NCBI GenBank assembly: GCA_903834645.1
Contig: CAILKA010000640.1
Coordinates: forward strand, 1 to 10,993
DNA length: 10,993 bases
Direction of reading: 5' to 3'
Source: an uncultured beta proteobacterium
GTDB lineage: Bacteria; Pseudomonadota; Gammaproteobacteria; Burkholderiales; Burkholderiaceae_C
The notes beneath the pieces were generated by a model, which did not search any database, was not told the DNA's origin, and worked only from the letters and a program-made list of their open reading frames with translations. Shown here in pieces: positions 6,646 to 10,993 of the stretch. Positions within the stretch are counted from its first letter, which is position 1. Each line of letters opens with the position of its first letter. The translations under genes were made by a program, and so were the position numbers.

Positions 6646-7188
6646 TCAGCCGGATGGACCGGCCCGTGCGAGCGCGAGCACGCCGGGGCCGACATGGGCC
6701 AGGGCGCCGGCTGCGATGGCCAGCGCGTACGGCAGGCGCACGGGCGCATCCAAGCCGGCTGCCGATGCGGCGGTTGGGCGCGTGGCGCGCCAGGCCTGAG
6801 CGTGGCGCAAGGCGGCCGCGACGAGCGCCAGCACGCCGCCAGCGACCAGGGTGTAGAAGAGCACCGGCAGCACCCCTGCCGGGCCGACATAGGGGCCGAC
6901 GGCCGCAAGGAGCTTGGCATCACCCGCGCCGAACAGCCCCGTGCGCCACAGCACCACGCCCGCGGCCAGCAGCACGGTGGCACCCAGCAGCGCCGCGCTC
7001 ACCCCGATGGCTCCGGGCGATGAGACCTCGAACAGGCCCCGGCCCGCAGGCCAGGCAGCCTGCAGGCCGAGGCCCAGGAGGGCGCCGGTCACCACCAGTG
7101 CGTTCGGGATGCGGCGCGTGCGCACGTCGGTGGCGCTCGCCGCGAGCAGCAGCGCGAGTAGCGCTCCCGTCCCGATCCAGGTCGACAT
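6646..7188 (-). CDS. TadV/CpaA-type prepilin peptidase
   Basis: Predicted 180-residue integral-membrane aspartic peptidase (family A24) that trims the leader from Flp prepilin and the TadE-type pseudopilins. Two catalytic aspartates are visible: Asp21 in SATDVRTRRIPN and Asp90 in the GxGD motif (LFGAGDAKLLAAVGPYVG). Hydrophobic helices occupy about 5-20, 29-46, 58-82, 103-127 and 150-175. Length fits the short TadV/CpaA group, which lacks the N-terminal methyltransferase domain of PilD. The open frame continues upstream to 7602 across the flp gene in another frame, but family length and the helix right after MSTWIG support the ATG at 7188. No clear Shine-Dalgarno is seen. It lies 49 nt after flp, a usual arrangement in Tad loci. 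Confidence 0.92.
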   Translation of the reverse strand: MSTWIGTGALLALLLAASATDVRTRRIPNALVVTGALLGLGLQAAWPAGRGLFEVSSPGAIGVSAALLGATVLLAAGVVLWRTGLFGAGDAKLLAAVGPYVGPAGVLPVLFYTLVAGGVLALVAAALRHAQAWRATRPTAASAAGLDAPVRLPYALAIAAGALAHVGPGVLALARAGPSG

Positions 7189-7237
7189 CCGCGCTGCAGC
7201 CCGCCGTGTACGAAGACGCTCTGGTGACCGGTGCAGG

Positions 7238-7414
7238 TCAGACCGCGCCGCCGGGGATCGCCGTGACCAGGCGCGTGAACACGCCGTCGAGCTCAGTGCC
7301 CAGCGCCGTGGCGCCGCCGACGATGGCGATGGCAATGAGCGCGGCGATGAGCGCGTATTCAATGGCGGCAGCGCCATCTTCTTCTTGCCAGAACGCTTGG
7401 AACAGTGCACGCAT
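7238..7414 (-). CDS. flp: Flp family type IVc major pilin
   Basis: Predicted 58-residue Flp prepilin, the subunit of the Tad/Flp pilus. The short leader MRALFQAFWQEEDG ends in Gly14, followed by AAAIEYALIAALIAIAIVGG. This is the Flp signature, with Glu at +5 and Tyr at +6 after the cleaved glycine, then an all-hydrophobic helix to about residue 37. The tail ELDGVFTRLVTAIPGG is typical of Flp proteins. AGGAG (7422-7426) precedes the ATG with a 7-nt spacer, a strong site suited to high expression. It is the first gene of the Tad cluster, with a 329-nt upstream region, and the peptidase that would process it begins 49 nt downstream. A second flp copy is common in other Tad loci but none is seen here. 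Confidence 0.94.
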   Translation of the reverse strand: MRALFQAFWQEEDGAAAIEYALIAALIAIAIVGGATALGTELDGVFTRLVTAIPGGAV

Positions 7415-7454
7415 GAAGCAACTCCTGTGGATGAGGTGACGAAAAGGACGTCAG

Positions 7455-7476
7455 GAACCGGTCCGGTGACCCGTTC
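7455..7476 (-). promoter_or_regulatory. imperfect 22-bp dyad upstream of flp, candidate operator
   Basis: On the minus strand the arms are GAACGGGTC and GACCGGTTC around ACCG; 8 of 9 positions pair. It ends 40 nt ahead of the flp ATG, a position suited to an operator or a leader stem-loop. The binding protein, if any, is unknown. Confidence 0.35.
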
Positions 7477-7627
7477 GCCCGAGGGCTGCAGAGGCCGTTC
7501 CGTCCTGGTGCCCAGTCTCGTTGGAGACCTCGCACAGCGCCATCGGTCATCCTTGGGGGGCAGTCTGCTCGGACGTGGGAGGAAGCCGTTGCACGAGCGC
7601 AATCGACTCGCTCGAGCGCTGAGCCTC

Positions 7628-7666
7628 CGCTTGCCTTTTACGACTGCCTCTTGCGCCTGCCTCTTG
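7628..7666. repeat. three 13-bp tandem direct repeats upstream of flp
   Basis: Contiguous units on the plus strand: CGCTTGCCTTTTA, CGACTGCCTCTTG and CGCCTGCCTCTTG. The last two differ at one base; the first is more diverged but keeps the period. On the minus strand the core is AAGAGGCAG. They lie 214-252 bp upstream of the flp start. Confidence 0.6.
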
Positions 7667-7721
7667 ATCAGCCCGGAAGGTCAGCCAGGTTCACCGCTGT
7701 ACCGCCCGCTCTCGCACAAGT

Positions 7722-7735
7722 CCGGGGCGGCCCGG
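7722..7735 (-). terminator. possible weak terminator after the peptidase-hydrolase gene
   Basis: CCGGG and CCCGG form a 5-bp GC stem around a 4-nt loop, beginning 8 nt after the stop codon at 7744. No T tract follows, so this is at best a weak or Rho-assisted end. Confidence 0.25.
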
Positions 7736-7743
7736 TCGTGGCG

Positions 7744-9873
7744 TCAATCCAGCCGGGCGATGCGCAGCCGGGTCGGGCTATCGGGATCGCGCACGCCGCC
7801 GAGCACGTCGCCCATCACGTCCACCGCGTTGTCGAAGCAGCCGTGCGAGGCAGCCATCCGCCCGGCGCCCGTGGAGACGGTGGGCGCGCGCAGCACGTGG
7901 CGGTTCGTCGCATCGGTGCCCAGGGCGCGCCAGAAGTCGAGCCACTGCGCCACGTCGTCCACGCCCTGGCGTGACCACATGCCGTCGGCGGCCGCAGCGC
8001 GTGCGGTGCGGGCGTCGAAGCTCGCCTCGAGCCCCAGCAGCGGTGTCTTGTGCGCATCCTCGAGGGTGCGCGAGACGAGCAGCAGCAGCGACTTGCGGTA
8101 CGGCCCCACGTGGTCGCGCAGCTCGTTGGCATGTGACAGCTGGTGCACATGCCAGTGGCGCGCATCGAGGGTTCCATCGCGCACTGCCGCCGCGTAGGTG
8201 TCGAGCGCGAAGCGCGTCGTGCACGCGGGGGCCAGCAGCCGCAACGTGCGCACGCGCAAGTGCGCCTCGCGCAGCACGCCCAGCATCGCGCCGATCACGA
8301 TCGCGCCAGCCGAGTGGCCGGCCAGGTGCAGCTCCAGGCCGCCGGGCAGCTGCGCGTGCAGGGCGCGCCACTGCGCCACGAGCGTGCGCACGCCCCCCTC
8401 GGGGTGATGGCTCGCACGCTCGGCATTGAGCTTGATCTGGCCCCACAGCGCCAGCCCCGGGGGGCGCAGCAGCGCCTCGAGCAGCCGGTCGGTGCGCTCG
8501 TTGAGCTGGCCGAGCCAGTCGCGGCCCGTCGCGGGCACAGGCGGCGCATGGGGCTCACCGGTTGAGCCTGTGGCGCGCGCGAGCGTCTCCTCCAGCAGGT
8601 CGCCCACCGTCTCCAGCGGACCGGTGCGCCACGCCAGGAAGAGTGGGTAGATGCCCTGCTCGAGCGCATGCGGGGCGAGCTGGCGTGCGCGCGCCAGCGC
8701 GGCTGCCTCGCTGTTGAGCCCGCCGTGCACGTACACGAGCAGCTTGCGCGAACGCTGCGCGCGCAGCCAGGCCAGCGGCTGCTCGAAGGCGGTGCGTGCC
8801 AGGCACTCGCCGGCGTCGAGCGCGGTGATGTCGCGCCGCGTGGCAAAGCCCCGGTCCAGCACCACCATGTGGCCGGCCGCCGCCTCGGGGCCCTGTACGC
8901 TCCAGGCGCCTTCTCCCACGCCCGGACCGGTGGCGGCCGAGCTGGCGCGGCGTGTGGGGGAGCCACCCCGGGCCACGCGGTAGCGTGGAGAGCGGGCCGC
9001 CCCGAAGTTCGCGGCGGCCCTGCCTGCGCGGCGTGGCACACCCAGCGTGAAGACCCACGCGTCCTCGCCATGCGCGACCCAGGCTTCATAGGGCAGCCGT
9101 GCATAGCCGCCCGCGCCCCAGCGTGCACCCCAGGAGTTCTGCACGATGAAGCCGCCCTCGTCGTAGCCCACGAGGGCGTAGGCATGCACACCAGGCTGGC
9201 GCGGCTCGGCAAGGTGGGCGATGGTGGGCAGTTCGGCATGCGAGCCCGCCAGGGGCCCTGAGGCGACGGCCCAGCCTTCGTGCACCGTGCCGCAGGCGTA
9301 GACCGCGCCGGTGTCGCGCAGGGCCGCCTGCAGGCACACCACCGAGCCCGCCTCGACGCGGTAGTACACGCCCAGCGTGCAGCCCAGTGCGTCCACGTCC
9401 CAGTTCCCCAGCGGGTCGTCTCGGTCGGCCGCGGTCTCGACCGGCCGCTCGGCGGGCCACAGCGCTTCCTGGCACACGCCGTGGCGATGCCAGCCCTTGA
9501 GCGCGCCGCGGCAGCTCGAGCCCTCGTAGTCCTCGCCTGGCCATTCGTCGTACAGCCGCGCGAGCCGGTAGAGCATCGCCGGACTCACGCGCGGGGGCGG
9601 CGCCTGGCCGCGTTCGTGCGCGGCCAGGAACCGGAGGTGGTTGATCACTGCCGCCAGCCCGTAGCCCGTGCAGGCGCCTTCCACACCTTGGTCGAGCACG
9701 AGGCCGGCCTGGGCGCAGGCGGCCAGCAGGGCGGGGAGCCGGGTGTCGTCGGGCAAGCGCGGGGCAAGGTGGCCCAGGGCGGGCTGGTAGCGCAGGTCAC
9801 GCAGGTCGAGACGGTCCGGGCGCGCGTCGAGCGTGAGGGTGCGCGCGCCGATCGAGAGCGAGCGTGCGGGCAT
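7744..9873 (-). CDS. papain-like (C1) peptidase fused to an alpha/beta-hydrolase
   Basis: Predicted 709-residue two-domain enzyme. The N-terminal half is a papain-family cysteine peptidase: oxyanion Gln62 and nucleophile Cys68 in DQGVEGACTGYGLA, His230 in PGVHAYALVGYD, Asn246 in FIVQNSWGARWGAGGYARL. A low-complexity linker covers about 283-330. The C-terminal half is an alpha/beta-hydrolase: HGG (383-385) after a hydrophobic strand (LLVYVHGGLNSE), nucleophile elbow GHSAG with Ser521 (519-523), and a candidate catalytic His677 in ASHGCFDN; the acid is not certain. No signal peptide is visible, so it looks cytoplasmic or exported by another route. The start at 9873 has GGGAGG with a 10-nt spacer. 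It is a single gene on the Tad strand but separated by 329 bp. Substrates are unknown; I recall similar two-domain proteins in other proteobacteria, but no characterised one. Confidence 0.85.
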   Translation of the reverse strand: MPARSLSIGARTLTLDARPDRLDLRDLRYQPALGHLAPRLPDDTRLPALLAACAQAGLVLDQGVEGACTGYGLAAVINHLRFLAAHERGQAPPPRVSPAMLYRLARLYDEWPGEDYEGSSCRGALKGWHRHGVCQEALWPAERPVETAADRDDPLGNWDVDALGCTLGVYYRVEAGSVVCLQAALRDTGAVYACGTVHEGWAVASGPLAGSHAELPTIAHLAEPRQPGVHAYALVGYDEGGFIVQNSWGARWGAGGYARLPYEAWVAHGEDAWVFTLGVPRRAGRAAANFGAARSPRYRVARGGSPTRRASSAATGPGVGEGAWSVQGPEAAAGHMVVLDRGFATRRDITALDAGECLARTAFEQPLAWLRAQRSRKLLVYVHGGLNSEAAALARARQLAPHALEQGIYPLFLAWRTGPLETVGDLLEETLARATGSTGEPHAPPVPATGRDWLGQLNERTDRLLEALLRPPGLALWGQIKLNAERASHHPEGGVRTLVAQWRALHAQLPGGLELHLAGHSAGAIVIGAMLGVLREAHLRVRTLRLLAPACTTRFALDTYAAAVRDGTLDARHWHVHQLSHANELRDHVGPYRKSLLLLVSRTLEDAHKTPLLGLEASFDARTARAAAADGMWSRQGVDDVAQWLDFWRALGTDATNRHVLRAPTVSTGAGRMAASHGCFDNAVDVMGDVLGGVRDPDSPTRLRIARLD

Positions 9874-10014
9874 GTGTGTGGTGCCTCCCGCCCCTCAAGG
9901 TAGCGCCGCCAGCCCAGGCTCGCCAACTCGGGAAAACGCAGCCCCCCGCCCTGGCCGACGCGTGCGCGAAGGCTGGCACCATCACGCCTTCCTCATCCAT
10001 CTCCCTTGCCTGCC
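9874..10014. other. divergent spacer between the peptidase-hydrolase and GST genes
   Basis: A 141-bp spacer that should contain both outward promoters. It carries the GGGAGG ribosome site of the left gene (9884-9889). No clear -35/-10 pair or operator stands out by eye, and no small gene is supported. Confidence 0.5.
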
Positions 10015-10647
10015 ATGACCCTGAAGATCTACGGCATTGCCGCCTCCCGCGCCGTGCGCACGCTGTGGTGTGCCGAAGAGCTCGGCCTGCCCTACGAGCA
10101 CATCAAGCTCTCCTTCAACGACCCCGCCATCAAGGAGCCTGGCTTCCTCGCGCTCAACCCCAACGGCGCCATTCCCGTGATCGACGACAACGGGGTGGTG
10201 GTGTTCGAGTCGCTGGCGATCAACCTGTACCTGGCCGAGCGCTACGGCGCGGGCGGCCTGGGACCGGCCGGCTTCGAGGAGGAGGCGCACATCCTGCAAT
10301 GGACCTTCTGGGCCGCCTCCGAGATCGAGAGCCAGACGCGCATCTGGTTCCAGCACACCGTCTACCTGCCCGAGGCCGAGCGCAGGCCCGAGGCGGTGGC
10401 TGGTGCGATGGAGACGATCGGCAAGAAGCTCGCGATCGCCGAGCAGGTCTTCGCGGGCCGCGAGTGGCTCGTGGCCGGGCGCTTCACGGTGGCCGACCTG
10501 AACCTGGCGGTGGTGCTGGCGCGCCTGAAGGAGCTCGGCGGCGACGCCTACCCGAACGTGAGCGCGTGGCACGCGCGCTGCATGGCGCGGCCCGCGGCGC
10601 AGCGGGCCATGGAGTTGCGGGCGCAGGCGATGCGGGCAGCGGGGTAG
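10015..10647 (+). CDS. glutathione S-transferase family protein
   Basis: Predicted 210-residue cytosolic glutathione S-transferase. The thioredoxin-like N-terminal domain (1-78) shows MTLKIYGIAASRAVRTLWCAEELGLPYE-type layout, with a candidate active-site Ser11, the cis-proline region NPNGAIPVI (Pro54) and the glutathione-binding Glu65-Ser66 in VFESLAINLYLAERY. The helical C-terminal domain carries the N-capping motif GRFTVADLN (155-163). These enzymes conjugate or reduce substrates with glutathione; the subclass and substrate cannot be told here. A TTG at 10006 would add three residues, but the ATG at 10015 aligns with the family start; no strong Shine-Dalgarno precedes either. It is transcribed away from the peptidase-hydrolase gene, with no same-strand neighbour in the window. 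Confidence 0.93.
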   Translation: MTLKIYGIAASRAVRTLWCAEELGLPYEHIKLSFNDPAIKEPGFLALNPNGAIPVIDDNGVVVFESLAINLYLAERYGAGGLGPAGFEEEAHILQWTFWAASEIESQTRIWFQHTVYLPEAERRPEAVAGAMETIGKKLAIAEQVFAGREWLVAGRFTVADLNLAVVLARLKELGGDAYPNVSAWHARCMARPAAQRAMELRAQAMRAAG

Positions 10648-10745
10648 GCTGGGCTCAGGGCGCTTGCTCGCGGTTCGGCGGGCGGTGCTCAGGGCCTCTC
10701 CCGCGCGCGGCGGGCGGGCGCCGGGCAGGACGGGCCATCGGGGCG

Positions 10746-10764
10746 GCCGGCCCTCCAGGCCGGC
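10746..10764. repeat. 7-bp-stem hairpin downstream of the GST gene
   Basis: GCCGGCC and GGCCGGC are perfectly complementary around the loop CTCCA, about 100 nt after the GST stop. No T run follows on either side, so it is not a typical intrinsic terminator, though it could mark the end of that transcript. Confidence 0.45.
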
Positions 10765-10782
10765 TCCCCTGCGGTGCTCGGC

Positions 10783-10887
10783 CTTCGGGCCCCGCCGCCG
10801 AACTCGCTTCGCTCACCTGCGGTTCGCTGCGCTCAAACACCAGCGGCGAGTCAGAAGTGGATGCGCGCTGCGCGCGCTGGCCCGAAG
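10783..10887. repeat. nested inverted-repeat block, possible dispersed intergenic element
   Basis: Outer arms CTTCGGGCC (10783-10791) and GGCCCGAAG (10879-10887) are perfect 9-bp complements. Inner arms ACTCGC (10802-10807) and GCGAGT (10846-10851) are nested inside. Between them lie near-repeats TTCGCTCAC and TTCGCTGCGCTC. Text of this kind (CTCGCTTCGCTCA, TGCGCTCAAACA) recurs in intergenic DNA of GC-rich beta-proteobacteria as I recall it, which suggests a dispersed element. Confidence 0.45.
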
Positions 10888-10959
10888 CCCTCCGCTCCTC
10901 GGCGCCCCTCCATGCCCGCCCCGCCCAGCACCCGCCCGCCCCCACCCCAGCACGCCCAC

Positions 10960-10992
10960 TCCCGATCCCTTCTCGATCCGCTCTCGATCCGG
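10960..10992. repeat. 11-bp tandem repeats at the window edge
   Basis: Three contiguous units: TCCCGATCCCT, TCTCGATCCGC and TCTCGATCCGG. The last two differ only at the final base. The array reaches the window end and may continue beyond it. Confidence 0.6.
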
Positions 10993-10993
10993 C

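Larger units (their letters stand above)
7415..7743. other. 329-bp upstream region of flp and the Tad operon
   Basis: No convincing coding region. It lies between the stop of the peptidase-hydrolase gene and flp and should hold the promoter and leader for the Tad operon. A 22-bp dyad (7455-7476), a small hairpin with arms GTCTC and GAGAC (7515-7528), and three 13-bp tandem repeats (7628-7666) are visible. I could not identify a convincing sigma-70 or sigma-54 promoter by eye. Confidence 0.6.
10648..10993. other. 346-bp non-coding tail with repeats
   Basis: No gene is supported. The stretch is GC-rich and contains a hairpin (10746-10764), a block with nested inverted repeats (10783-10887), the palindrome-rich GCGCGCTGCGCGCGC at about 10863-10877, and 11-bp tandem repeats at the edge (10960-10992). 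Confidence 0.65.

Noticed and set aside
5473..7023. Long plus-strand frames opposite cpaB and the prepilin peptidase
   Set aside because: They are low-complexity antisense translations; the opposite strand holds clear family members.
7225..7240. Hairpin TGACC/GGTCA overlapping the flp stop codon
   Set aside because: Only a 5-bp stem, with no T tract. It is within chance expectation for this composition, so it is not called an attenuator between flp and the peptidase gene.
7189..7602. Upstream extension of the prepilin peptidase frame
   Set aside because: It reads through flp in another frame and the flp upstream region. Family length and the first membrane helix fit the ATG at 7188.
7744..9873. 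Membership of the peptidase-hydrolase gene in the Tad pilus system
   Set aside because: It shares the strand, but a 329-bp gap with candidate regulatory repeats separates it from flp, and no Tad component has this architecture.
9968..9990. Sigma-54-like promoter TGGCAC upstream of the GST gene
   Set aside because: The -24 element is partly matched, but the -12 element lacks the TTGC[AT] sequence at the required spacing.
10655..10945. 96-codon minus-strand open frame in the right-hand tail
   Set aside because: The translation is arginine/proline-rich, with text typical of spurious proteins called over intergenic repeats. No ribosome site and no domain.

Overview
This window comes from a very GC-rich bacterial chromosome. 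Protein flavour (Tad genes in a beta-proteobacterial style, a Burkholderiales-like glutathione S-transferase, lipoprotein and secretin sequences) suggests a beta-proteobacterium, most likely Burkholderiales. That placement is inference; no rRNA or species marker is present.

Positions 1-7414 hold most of a Tad/Flp (type IVc) pilus locus, all on the minus strand, read right to left. The order is: flp major pilin (7414-7238), a TadV/CpaA-type prepilin peptidase (7188-6646), cpaB/rcpC (6570-5644), the secretin cpaC/rcpA (5578-4046), a small putative lipoprotein (3995-3612), a TadG-like protein (3588-2293), two TadE-type pseudopilins (2293-1838 and 1851-1369), the localisation ATPase cpaE/tadZ (1273-77), and the first 13 codons of another gene (41-1). 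That last gene is in the place where cpaF/tadA would be expected. Gaps are short (up to 95 nt) and tadG and the two tadE genes overlap, so this reads as one operon. Peptidase, pilin, outer-membrane channel, periplasmic partner, minor pilins and polar-localisation ATPase are present. The assembly ATPase, the inner-membrane platform (TadB/TadC) and TadD are not in the window and should lie beyond the left edge.

Positions 7415-7743 form the flp leader/upstream region. It contains a 22-bp imperfect dyad close to flp and three 13-bp tandem repeats further up. Next, also on the minus strand, comes a 709-codon gene (9873-7744) encoding an unusual two-domain enzyme: a papain-like cysteine peptidase followed by an alpha/beta-hydrolase with a GHSAG elbow. 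It has no visible signal peptide and no obvious partner gene. It is the most interesting item in the window.

A 141-bp divergent spacer separates it from a plus-strand glutathione S-transferase (10015-10647). The last 346 bases carry no convincing gene. They contain a 7-bp-stem hairpin, a block with nested inverted repeats that looks like a dispersed intergenic repeat, and 11-bp tandem repeats running to the window edge. No tRNA, rRNA, CRISPR array or insertion sequence was seen.
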